Assembly: GCA_002347815.1 (NCBI GenBank)
Contig: DDXV01000067.1
Location: 16,968 to 44,690 of the forward strand
Source of the DNA: Syntrophaceae bacterium UBA2251
Lineage (GTDB): Bacteria; Desulfobacterota; Syntrophia; Syntrophales; UBA2251
Length of the DNA: 27,723 bases
Direction of reading: 5' to 3'
The notes under the pieces are model-generated. The model made no database searches. It was not told the DNA's origin and saw only the letters and a program-made list of their open reading frames with translations. Both the position numbers and the translations under genes were made by a program. This document shows, in pieces, positions 20,864 through 27,723 of this stretch; the stretch's first letter is position 1, and each line of letters begins with the position of its first letter.

Positions 20864-23466
20864 GACGTCTCCTCGGCGGTTGGTTTCTCCGGCTTTGCCG
20901 GCTTTTCGGGCGTCTCCGCCTTCCCCTTTTCGCCCTTCTTCCGGGCCGGCTCCGGCTTGACGATGCCCTCGCGGATGGACCGCATGTAGTCCGTTTTATC
21001 CTGATTGATGGTGACGGCGTCCTCGGGCGTCCGGATGATCCGGGGCGTGATGAAGACGAACAGGTTGTTTCTCTCCCCGGTTCTCGAGCGCGATTTGAAG
21101 AGCCAGCCGAGGAGCGGGATGTCGCCCAGCAGGGGCACCTTGTATGTTCCCGTATCGCTGTTGTCCTCGATCATCCCGCCGATGACGACGGTCTCGCCGT
21201 CCTTGATGGTGACGGTGGTCTTGGCCGTGCGCTTGAGGGTCGTCGGCGTCAGGATCTGGGTCCCCGCCGAGTCGACCGTGGCGGACTGGGAAACGATCTT
21301 CGTCACGGACTGGTCGAGCTTCATCCGGATGAACCCGTCCTTGTTGATCTGGGGGGTCACCTTCAGGGTGACGCCGACGTCCTTGTATTCGTAGCTGCTG
21401 TAGTTGGTCGAGGCGGTCACCGTCGTGTCCTGGCGGGTGACGTAGGGGACGTTCGACCCCACGGTGATTTCGGCCTCCTCGTTGTCGAGGGTCAGCAGTT
21501 GCGGCGTGGAGAGAATCCTCACGTCCGTATCGTTCTGGTAGGCCTGGATGAAGGCCCCCAGGTTGGGAAACGTGATCGTCGATCCGCCGACGGCCACGGA
21601 AATGGCCTCGCCGACGACGCCCAGCGCCAGGCCGGCGGCCGTGCCGGCCACGAGACTGCCGGCAATCGCGGAAGCCCCCGTCTTGCCGCCGATGCTGCCG
21701 ACGATGCCCCCTTTGTGGCCCTGATACGACCCCTCGTTCGCGCCCTGCCACTCGACCCCGAAGGTCAACCCTTTCGAGGCGTTCACCTCCATGATGAGCG
21801 CTTCGAGATAGACCATCGGCCGGGAGATGTCCAGTTTCCGGATCACGTCTTCGATGATGAGATAGTCCGCCGGCTCCGCCGTGACGACCAGGGCGTTCGT
21901 CGACTTGTCGGCGACGATCTGAATCTTCTTGGAGAAGGCCGCGGCCTCCTTGCTGTCGCCCGCCTTCGTCTGCTGGGGAAGGCTCGTCAGGACCTTGGCC
22001 AGGTCCTCCGCCTTGGCGTTCTGGAGGTAGTAGACCCGGACGGCCCCCGCCCCCTTGGGGACCTCCTTGTCCATGAGCTTGAGAAGCTCGCGGACCTTCT
22101 TCGTGTCGTTCTCCGTCGCCGAGATGACGAGGGCGTTCGTGCGGTCGTCCGGGACGATCTTGATCGGCGCGAGCGCGCCTTTGCCGGCCTGCTGCTGGAA
22201 GATCGCGGTCAGCGACTTGGCCATGTCCGCCGATGAGGCGTACTCCAGGGGAAGATAGGTGATCTGCTCCCCGACCCCGTCCACATCGATGGCGCTGACG
22301 ATCTCCATCAGCCGCTTGATGTTGGAGAGGAGGTCCGTGATGATCACCATGCCCGTCGGCGGATAGGAGAGGATGACGCTGGATTTGGAGACCAGGGGGT
22401 CGAGGACCTTCTTGACCTCGTCGGGGCTCGCGTGATCGAGGGCGAGGATCTGTGTAACGACCTTGTCCTCCGGCGAGACGGCCTCTTCCTTCAGGCGCGT
22501 CTCGACATTCTTCTCCCGGGCCATCTGGGCGGGCATGACCTTGATCATGTCCCCGGCCGGAACGGCCGCGAAGCCGTAGACGTCGAGCACGGATTCGAAG
22601 ACCTTGTAGGCCTCGTCGACGGAGATCTTCCGCGGGGAGATGACGGTCACCTTGCCCTTGACCTTGTCGTCGACGATGAAGTTCTTCCCGGTCAGTTCGC
22701 TGATGAATTTGATGAAGACCTGGATGTCGACGCTGTCGAAATCGATCGTGATGTAGCGCGTCCCCCCGGGTGCGGCGGGGGGGGCGGCCGGTGGCGGCGC
22801 CGCCGCGACCGGGATCGGAGGCTCGGCCGGCTGGGCCGTCGCCGCAGTAGGCTGGGTCGTCGCGGCCGGCTGGGTCGTCGAAGAAGGCGGTGTGGGCAAC
22901 ACGGACGGGGCGGCCGGCGGGGCCGGCGGCGATGCGGGCAGGCGGGTGCCCGTGGCTGGCGATGTCGTCGGGGCCTGACCCGCCACCGGCGCCGGCGGCA
23001 AGGGCGCGGGCGCAACGGCCGGTTTCACGGCGGTCGTCTGCGCGCCCCCCACTGCTTGCGGCGTCGTGGGGGCGGCTGTCACCCCCTGGGCCGGCGTCGC
23101 GGGTGCAGTTTGAGCCGGCATCCCGGAAACGGCCGGCGCAACCGTCTGAGACGGCGACGCGGACGCGGGCGCGCCTGCCGGTCCGAACCTCGCCGGCGGC
23201 CGTGGCCGGGAACCGAACCGGGAAGGGAGGGGCGGCGCCGGTGCGGTTGCCGCGGGTGAGGTTTGAGCCGGTGCGGTCGAGGGCGAAACCACAGGCGCCG
23301 TGTCGCCCACCGGCGGCGTGGCCGTCGCCGGCGTCCCGGAAGTCGCCGCCGGAGCGGACGGCGTGTCGCCGGTGATCCGGGCGGCCCCCGCTGTCGCCGG
23401 GACTAGGCAGAGCAGCATCCCGATGACGAGCATGGCGCGAAACCTATGGAAACAGACGGGCCTCAT
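20860..23466 (-). CDS. gspD: T2SS secretin GspD with long Pro/Ala/Thr-rich insert
   Basis: 868 aa. The start lies in an ATGA overlap with the upstream TPR gene. The signal peptide is MLVIGMLLCLVPATAGA. Residues ~30-238 are a low-complexity Pro/Ala/Thr region. The N0 domain starts ~240 (ITIDFDSVDIQVFIKFISEL), followed by N1-N3 repeats with typical NALVISATE and NALVVTAEPADY segments. The secretin core, ~545-820, contains GLTFGVEWQG, VPYVTRQDT, DVGVTLKVTPQI and GGMIEDN...VPLLGDIPLLGWLF. The tail after ~835 is Lys/Pro/Glu-rich. GspD forms the outer-membrane gate of the T2SS. The family is usually ~650-700 aa, so the proline-rich segment explains the extra length. It probably spans periplasm or contacts peptidoglycan. 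Confidence 0.97.
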   Translation of the reverse strand: MRPVCFHRFRAMLVIGMLLCLVPATAGAARITGDTPSAPAATSGTPATATPPVGDTAPVVSPSTAPAQTSPAATAPAPPLPSRFGSRPRPPARFGPAGAPASASPSQTVAPAVSGMPAQTAPATPAQGVTAAPTTPQAVGGAQTTAVKPAVAPAPLPPAPVAGQAPTTSPATGTRLPASPPAPPAAPSVLPTPPSSTTQPAATTQPTAATAQPAEPPIPVAAAPPPAAPPAAPGGTRYITIDFDSVDIQVFIKFISELTGKNFIVDDKVKGKVTVISPRKISVDEAYKVFESVLDVYGFAAVPAGDMIKVMPAQMAREKNVETRLKEEAVSPEDKVVTQILALDHASPDEVKKVLDPLVSKSSVILSYPPTGMVIITDLLSNIKRLMEIVSAIDVDGVGEQITYLPLEYASSADMAKSLTAIFQQQAGKGALAPIKIVPDDRTNALVISATENDTKKVRELLKLMDKEVPKGAGAVRVYYLQNAKAEDLAKVLTSLPQQTKAGDSKEAAAFSKKIQIVADKSTNALVVTAEPADYLIIEDVIRKLDISRPMVYLEALIMEVNASKGLTFGVEWQGANEGSYQGHKGGIVGSIGGKTGASAIAGSLVAGTAAGLALGVVGEAISVAVGGSTITFPNLGAFIQAYQNDTDVRILSTPQLLTLDNEEAEITVGSNVPYVTRQDTTVTASTNYSSYEYKDVGVTLKVTPQINKDGFIRMKLDQSVTKIVSQSATVDSAGTQILTPTTLKRTAKTTVTIKDGETVVIGGMIEDNSDTGTYKVPLLGDIPLLGWLFKSRSRTGERNNLFVFITPRIIRTPEDAVTINQDKTDYMRSIREGIVKPEPARKKGEKGKAETPEKPAKPEKPTAEETS

Positions 23467-24386
23467 TTTCCCTGCCCTTCCACGAGTTGATGGAATTCCG
23501 TTGTTTGGACGATCGGGGTCAAATCCGTGTCCTCCTTCGCCCAGGTCAGGACCTCACGGTTCAGAGCGGCCGCCTTCTTCAAGTGGATGAGGCTCTGCGC
23601 CTTGTCGCCGGACTGGGCGTAGGCGCAGGCGAGATTGTAGTACGGATCGGCGTAGCCGGCCTTCAGGGCGGCCGCCCGCTTGAACGAGGCGATGGCCTTC
23701 CCGTCTTCCTTTTGCCGCATCTGAATCACCCCCAGATTGTTCCAGGCGTAGGCGTGTTTCGGATCCAGCTTCACGACCTGCCGGTAGAGATCCGCGGCGC
23801 CCGCCAGATCCTTTTTCTTCTGCAGCGCCAGGGCCTGGCGGTAGAGCGACCGGACCGGCATCCCGGCGGTCTTTGCGGACGACGCGGCGGCGGGTGTCAG
23901 GGGTGTCTTCGCCTCAGCCGTCCGGGCCGGAGCGACCTTCGTTTCCGAACCGGGTGCCGCCGACGCGGCCGGAGGCCGCGGCGGATTCGTCGCCAAGGTT
24001 TTCGCCGACACGGCCGGCGGCGCGGATGCCGCCTGTCCCGCCGCTATCCCGGCAACGGGCGCGGTCACGGCCGGCGCCGGAACTTCGCCGGGAACGCCGG
24101 TTACGGCGTTCGGGGCGACGGCCGGCGGCGGTTCACGATCCACGATAACGGTTCTCGCCGGTTTCGCCGCGATCGGACCGGGCCGTTCCCCGAGCCACAG
24201 CCCGAAATTGAACGCGACCCAGACGCCGGCCGCCAGGACGATGCATGCAAAAACACCCGCGATCAGCCACCGCGCCCGGCGGGAACGCCCCGCCGCCGGC
24301 GGGCGGCTGATGATGCCGCCATAATATTCGTAGCGGCTGTTCTTTTCTTCCTGGGCCTTCTTCAACGCCTCGTTGATATAACTCAT
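23463..24386 (-). CDS. GspB-like inner-membrane TPR protein
   Basis: The start at 24386 (ATG after GAGGAG) is preferred to an upstream TTG at 24401. The first residues, MSYINEALKKAQEEKN, match the N-terminal signature of GspB/ExeB-type proteins (SxILxALrKsE). One transmembrane segment follows (~40-60), then a Pro/Ala-rich linker to ~165, then about three TPR repeats (~170-275: LAGAADLYRQVVKLDPKHAYAWNNLG...). Classical GspB carries a different periplasmic domain, so this is a GspB-type anchor with a TPR end. In Aeromonas the ExeA-ExeB pair helps insert the secretin through peptidoglycan. Its position between gspA and gspD fits the same role. The stop overlaps gspD by ATGA. Confidence 0.8.
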   Translation of the reverse strand: MSYINEALKKAQEEKNSRYEYYGGIISRPPAAGRSRRARWLIAGVFACIVLAAGVWVAFNFGLWLGERPGPIAAKPARTVIVDREPPPAVAPNAVTGVPGEVPAPAVTAPVAGIAAGQAASAPPAVSAKTLATNPPRPPAASAAPGSETKVAPARTAEAKTPLTPAAASSAKTAGMPVRSLYRQALALQKKKDLAGAADLYRQVVKLDPKHAYAWNNLGVIQMRQKEDGKAIASFKRAAALKAGYADPYYNLACAYAQSGDKAQSLIHLKKAAALNREVLTWAKEDTDLTPIVQTTEFHQLVEGQGK

Positions 24387-24411
24387 TGGCTCCTCAGTCA
24401 AGCAGATTCAG

Positions 24412-25248
24412 TCATTTACGCGAAACGCCGCCCGTTTCCCCGTAGCCGCCGAGGTCCCGGACAGCCCGGCGGACGAGCGCCGCGCCGATCCGGACCTTTT
24501 CTTTCGTGTAGGCGATGAGCAGCGCCCGGTCGCAGATCGCGTTGATCCGGCGCGGCACCCCCTGAGAATAGCGATAGATCGTCCGATACGACCAGGACGT
24601 GAAGGCGGCCCGCCCCCGACCGGCGACGGCGAGACGGTGTTCGATGTAGCGGCCCACGTCCGCCCGCTCCAAGGGGCCCAGATGGTAGCGGACGGTGATC
24701 CGCTCGTTGAGCTGCCGGAGGGCCGGCATGGCGAGCACGTCCTGAAGCTCCGGCTGGCCGATCAGGACGATCTGGATCAGCTTCTCGCGGACCGTTTCCA
24801 GGTTCGAGATCATCCGGATCTGCTCCAGGACGCCGTGGGAGAGGTTCTGGGACTCGTCGATCAAAAGGACCGCGTTCTTCCCTTCCCCGTAGTTGGCGAG
24901 CAGATAGGCGTTCAGGGCGTCGAGCAGGCGTTTGCGCGACCGCTCCCCCGTCTCGGGCGGCAGGCCGAACTCCTGGTTGATCGTCTCCAGCAGTTCGATC
25001 TCGGAAAGAAAAGAATTGAAGATGAGGGCCGTTTCCACCGAGCCGTTGAGACTCGACAGGAGGGCGCGGCACAGCGTGGTCTTGCCGGCGCCGATGTCGC
25101 CGGTGACGACGACAAACCCCTTGCGCTCCTGGATCCCGTAGACGAGATAGTTCAGGGCCTCACGGTGCCGGTCGCTCAGGTAGAGGTACTTCGGGTCCGG
25201 CGACAGCGTGAAGGGATTCTCCTGCAAACCGAAAAACGCTTCATACAT
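24412..25248 (-). CDS. gspA: GspA/ExeA-like AAA ATPase
   Basis: 278 aa beginning MYEAFFGLQENPFTLSPDP, the usual opening of the ExeA family. Walker A is GDIGAGKTTL (~50-58), Walker B is VLLIDESQNLS, followed by a sensor region (IGQPEL) and PRRINAICDRALL near the C-terminus. In Aeromonas, ExeA is ~550 aa with a transmembrane segment and a peptidoglycan-binding domain; this protein has only the ATPase part. Any wall contact must come from its partner, presumably the TPR protein encoded 25 bases downstream. The Shine-Dalgarno-like GGGAGAG directly follows the gspC stop codon, with 11 bases to ATG. Confidence 0.88.
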   Translation of the reverse strand: MYEAFFGLQENPFTLSPDPKYLYLSDRHREALNYLVYGIQERKGFVVVTGDIGAGKTTLCRALLSSLNGSVETALIFNSFLSEIELLETINQEFGLPPETGERSRKRLLDALNAYLLANYGEGKNAVLLIDESQNLSHGVLEQIRMISNLETVREKLIQIVLIGQPELQDVLAMPALRQLNERITVRYHLGPLERADVGRYIEHRLAVAGRGRAAFTSWSYRTIYRYSQGVPRRINAICDRALLIAYTKEKVRIGAALVRRAVRDLGGYGETGGVSRK

Positions 25249-25266
25249 AAGACGCGACGCTCTCCC

Positions 25267-26196
25267 TCAGTGGAAAACGTAGTTGATGGTTTCCGTCCGG
25301 CCCTGGCGCTGGACGTTCAGGTTCATGCGGCCGGAGGAGCGGAGGTTGTTGTAGAGTTCCATCATGTCGTCGGCGCCCTTCATTTTCCGCCCGTTGATCT
25401 CCTGCAGAATGTCCCCGTCCGTCAGCCCCATGCGCTGGTAGACGCTGCCCGGGCGGATGCCGCTGACCATGAAGCCGTCCGGCAGCCCCCGGGTGAAATA
25501 GGGGCGGATCTGGGCCTGGCTCAGCATGGTGCCCAGGTCCTTCAGCGACCCCATGATATCGGCGCGGTTCAGGGCGACGGTTCCGGAGGCGGGGGCGGCC
25601 GGCGCGCCGGCCGGTGCGGGACCTCCGGGGACGATCGGCCCTTCGGCCATATCGCGCTTCTTCAGGGTCTCCTCCTTGTCCTGGTAGCGGACGACCACCT
25701 TGTCCCGCTGAATCTTCAGCAGCGTGGCCCCGGCGACCTTCTCGCCGATCTTGTAGAGGCCCTGCTTGTTGTTCCTTCCCTTCTCCTCGATGACGGCGAA
25801 GGCGTACTTGCTGTCGCCGGCGACCGTCCCCTTGAGTTCGAGCAGAGCGGACAGGGGCTGCACCTCGGGCGCGCCGGTCGCCTGGACCTTCTCCGCATAG
25901 GTCTTGTCCGTGGACCCGAAGAGGTTCCGCTCCACGATCAGGCGGTAGAAGGCCTGATCCTCGCGCTTCAGAACGGCCGGCTTCCCCTCCTCCGCGGCCT
26001 CCACGCCGGCGCCCCCCGGTCGAATCAGTTCGAGCGTCACGGCCTGGTAGAAGATGCCGACCGACTGATAGATCAGGATCGTCATGACGGCCAGGATGAA
26101 GCCCCGCCGCCACTGCTCGAACTGGGACAGGGCCGCCCCCTCGCCGAAGCGGAAGCGCTCCTTCAGGTCCAGGCGCCGGATCAGTTCCCGGATCAT
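25267..26196 (-). CDS. gspC: T2SS inner-membrane/secretin connector GspC
   Basis: 309 aa, with the start in an ATGA overlap with gspM. A cytoplasmic N-terminus precedes a single transmembrane helix (~32-52, FILAVMTILIYQSVGIFYQAV). The periplasmic homology region is ~105-170 (PLSALLELKGTVAGDSKYAFAVI), which in GspC binds the N0 domain of GspD. A Gly/Pro/Ala-rich linker leads to a C-terminal PDZ domain, ~225-309 (FMVSGIRPGSVYQRMGLTDG...INGRKM). The PDZ of GspC is implicated in substrate recruitment. All expected parts are present at normal length. A longer open frame to 26490 is a gspM shadow. Confidence 0.93.
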   Translation of the reverse strand: MIRELIRRLDLKERFRFGEGAALSQFEQWRRGFILAVMTILIYQSVGIFYQAVTLELIRPGGAGVEAAEEGKPAVLKREDQAFYRLIVERNLFGSTDKTYAEKVQATGAPEVQPLSALLELKGTVAGDSKYAFAVIEEKGRNNKQGLYKIGEKVAGATLLKIQRDKVVVRYQDKEETLKKRDMAEGPIVPGGPAPAGAPAAPASGTVALNRADIMGSLKDLGTMLSQAQIRPYFTRGLPDGFMVSGIRPGSVYQRMGLTDGDILQEINGRKMKGADDMMELYNNLRSSGRMNLNVQRQGRTETINYVFH

Positions 26197-26759
26197 GGCC
26201 CCCCCCGTCCCGGCGCCGCCCCCCCGGAGGCCTGGTAGGTCGACGCCTGCACGTTGACCTGCAGATATTCGGGCGTGTCCTTCATCTTGGCGATGCCGAT
26301 CTTCTTCACCCGGATCAGATCCTGGGGGGACTCGACCAGATAGAGGAACTGGGTGAGCTGTGCGAGGGTGATGCGGTCGATTTTCATGTCGACCAGCGCC
26401 TCTTCGTACGGCCCGTTCAGGGGAATGCGCGTCGGATTGATCGATTTGACGTTCGCCTTGATCCCCGCCTCGCCCGTCTTTTTCTCGCAATAGGAGAACA
26501 GGCTGAAGTCCGCCGGTCGCCGAGAGAAGATTCGCTGCATCTCCTCGACCCGCCGGGTGAGCAGCCGGTACTCCACCCCGAGGGGCGCCAATTCATGCAG
26601 GATCTTTTCATGGGCGGCGATGGACCGGCGCGTCCGCGCCTTCGCCTCGGCAAACGGCAGCAGGAGGAACTGCACCACGAGCAGGAGAAGGACGACGGCG
26701 CCGCCGACGCCCAGAAAGATCTGCTGGCTTTTGGTCAGCTTCTCCCAGAACGTCTTCAT
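26193..26759 (-). CDS. gspM: T2SS inner-membrane platform protein GspM
   Basis: 188 aa. The start MKTFWEKLTKSQQIFL lies in an ATGA overlap with gspL. One transmembrane helix (~14-34, FLGVGGAVVLLLLVVQFLLLPF) is followed by a coiled-coil-like stretch (LTRRVEEMQRIFSRR) and a ferredoxin-like periplasmic domain. GspM pairs with GspL in the inner-membrane platform. The C-terminus (GGAAPGRGGP) is encoded over two C runs (26199-26206 and 26219-26225), just before the gspC start. The assignment rests on size, topology and position between gspL and gspC; sequence conservation in this family is low. Confidence 0.85.
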   Translation of the reverse strand: MKTFWEKLTKSQQIFLGVGGAVVLLLLVVQFLLLPFAEAKARTRRSIAAHEKILHELAPLGVEYRLLTRRVEEMQRIFSRRPADFSLFSYCEKKTGEAGIKANVKSINPTRIPLNGPYEEALVDMKIDRITLAQLTQFLYLVESPQDLIRVKKIGIAKMKDTPEYLQVNVQASTYQASGGAAPGRGGP

Positions 26760-27723
26760 GACGCCCCCTGAACGCTCATGCGCATCTCGAATTCGACCTT
26801 GTTGCCCTGCCGGGACTGGCTCGACTGACCGATCACGATGGACTTCAGATAGTTGGAGCGCTCCAGTTCCCGCTTGACGGCATCGACGGCATCGAAGGAC
26901 TTCGCCTCGCCCTTGAGGGTGATCTGGCCGCTGTCCGCGTTGAAGGTCGTGACGAGCAGTTCGGCCGACGCCGGGGCCAGGGCGGAAATCTCCCGCAGGA
27001 TGTCGAGGGCGGTCATGCCGGCATGGATCTCCCCCAGGGAGGCGCCGGCCTTCTTCGCGTCCACGATCTTCACCCGGAGCTGCTGGACGGGATCGACGAT
27101 CTGCGTCACGTCCGGCGCACTCTGCCTGAAGACGGCCCTGACCTCCTGCTTGAGGACGTCCAGGCGCTGCCGGTCGATCCGGTAGTCGAGAAAGGCGCCG
27201 ACGCCCGCCAAAACCAGGATGGCGCCCACCGCCGCGGCGACCCACTTGAGCCGGGACGCCCAGTCGACGAAACCGTTCCGTGCGCGCAGACGCCGGGGAT
27301 CGAAGGTAAATCCGCCGCTCTTGCCCGTCGGACGCAGGGCCAGGGCCAGGGCCTGGTTCATCTCGGCCGGCGCCCACCGGGGACGGGCCTTGTCGTCGAT
27401 CCGGACATGCTGAAGAACCGCCAGGTCGGCCTTCTCGACGGGGATGGCAAACCGCCGGGAGATCTCGACCGCCAGCGCCTCCATGTCCGCCGCCGGACCG
27501 GTGAGGAAGATCTTGAGCGGCGGTTGTTCGAGGTCCCCCCGCCAGACGAGTCCGTCCAGGGTGTTCCTGAGTTCGTCCAGAAAATCGGGCGCAGGCGGAT
27601 CGGGGGCGGACTGGCCTTCCGGCTCCCCCGCCGGGGCCCTCGCCTCCCCCGCCTGAGCGTCCGCCTCCCCCGCCGGGGTCTCCGGGGCCTCCGGCGCCGT
27701 CCGGGCTTCATCCAACGGCGGGG
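26756..27723 (-). CDS. gspL: T2SS inner-membrane platform protein GspL, 5' truncated by the window edge
   Basis: The frame is open to the right edge and no convincing start is seen; a TTG at 27715 has no support. Visible are the end of the cytoplasmic actin-like domain (IFLTGPAADMEALAVEIS, MNQALALALRP), a transmembrane helix (LKWVAAAVGAILVLAGVGAFL), and a periplasmic ferredoxin-like domain (GMTALDILREISAL...LLVTTFNADSGQITLKG). An unusual Pro/Ala/Glu/Gly-rich segment (27580-27715), with repeated AGEA/AGEP, interrupts the actin-like part. GspL anchors GspE at the membrane. The remaining T2SS genes (gspF-K) must lie upstream or elsewhere. Confidence 0.9.
   Translation of the reverse strand, partial: PPLDEARTAPEAPETPAGEADAQAGEARAPAGEPEGQSAPDPPAPDFLDELRNTLDGLVWRGDLEQPPLKIFLTGPAADMEALAVEISRRFAIPVEKADLAVLQHVRIDDKARPRWAPAEMNQALALALRPTGKSGGFTFDPRRLRARNGFVDWASRLKWVAAAVGAILVLAGVGAFLDYRIDRQRLDVLKQEVRAVFRQSAPDVTQIVDPVQQLRVKIVDAKKAGASLGEIHAGMTALDILREISALAPASAELLVTTFNADSGQITLKGEAKSFDAVDAVKRELERSNYLKSIVIGQSSQSRQGNKVEFEMRMSVQGAS

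Noticed and set aside
19061..20989. A 642-codon plus-strand frame antisense to gspE
   Set aside because: It is Asp/Leu/Val/Arg-rich without motifs, while the minus strand encodes a complete GspE with all catalytic motifs.
24416..25072. An alternative 218-codon minus-strand frame inside gspA
   Set aside because: It is Arg/Pro/Gly-rich and overlaps the intact GspA with its Walker motifs; it is a shadow.
26760..27377. N-terminal extension of the gspM frame
   Set aside because: It overlaps gspL out of frame and has shadow-like composition. The ATG at 26759 in the ATGA overlap starts a typical GspM.

Overview
The window (27.7 kb, GC-rich) reads as a chromosomal segment of a Gram-negative, probably deltaproteobacterial (Desulfobacterota-like) organism. 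The basis is a type II secretion system (T2SS) with a secretin and a GspA/GspB-type pair, an outer-membrane beta-barrel protein, and very large secreted proteins built of cohesin-like, DUF11, Fn3-like and dockerin-like modules. The taxonomic call is an inference from gene content only.

Layout. (i) 3-320, plus strand: the 3' end of a phosphomannomutase/phosphoglucomutase-like gene, the only plus-strand gene. A perfect palindrome follows it, then an intrinsic terminator serving the opposing strand. (ii) 444-17554, minus strand: an exoprotein cluster. In transcription order it holds a 1961-aa multidomain protein ending in a dockerin-like module; a 203-aa membrane-anchored LptC/LptA-like protein; a ~138-aa exported protein with a half dockerin; a 780-aa protein with one clear cohesin-like module, a probable second one and two tandem dockerin-like repeats; a 175-aa single cohesin-like protein; a 2020-aa protein with a cohesin-like module, six DUF11 repeats and a CFI-box/transmembrane C-terminus; and a small outer-membrane beta-barrel protein. 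(iii) 17555-17818: a regulatory region with a sigma-70-type promoter and a near-consensus CRP site reading toward the 1961-aa gene. (iv) 17819-18499: a Crp-family regulator. (v) 18573-27723, minus strand: a tightly packed T2SS operon gspL-gspM-gspC-gspA-gspB(TPR)-gspD-gspE, followed by a translationally coupled, exported single-domain cohesin-like protein. Most junctions are 4-base ATGA or GTGA overlaps. gspL runs off the window end.

Working model (inference): the T2SS exports the neighbouring giant proteins. Cohesin-like modules lie in four proteins, one of them encoded inside the T2SS operon, and dockerin-like modules lie in three. This suggests a non-cellulosomal, calcium-dependent assembly on the cell surface, with the 2020-aa protein as a possible anchored scaffold and the Crp-family protein as a possible regulator of the exoprotein cluster. 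No intergenic stretch exceeds 300 bases. No rRNA, tRNA, CRISPR array, insertion sequence or phage gene was seen.
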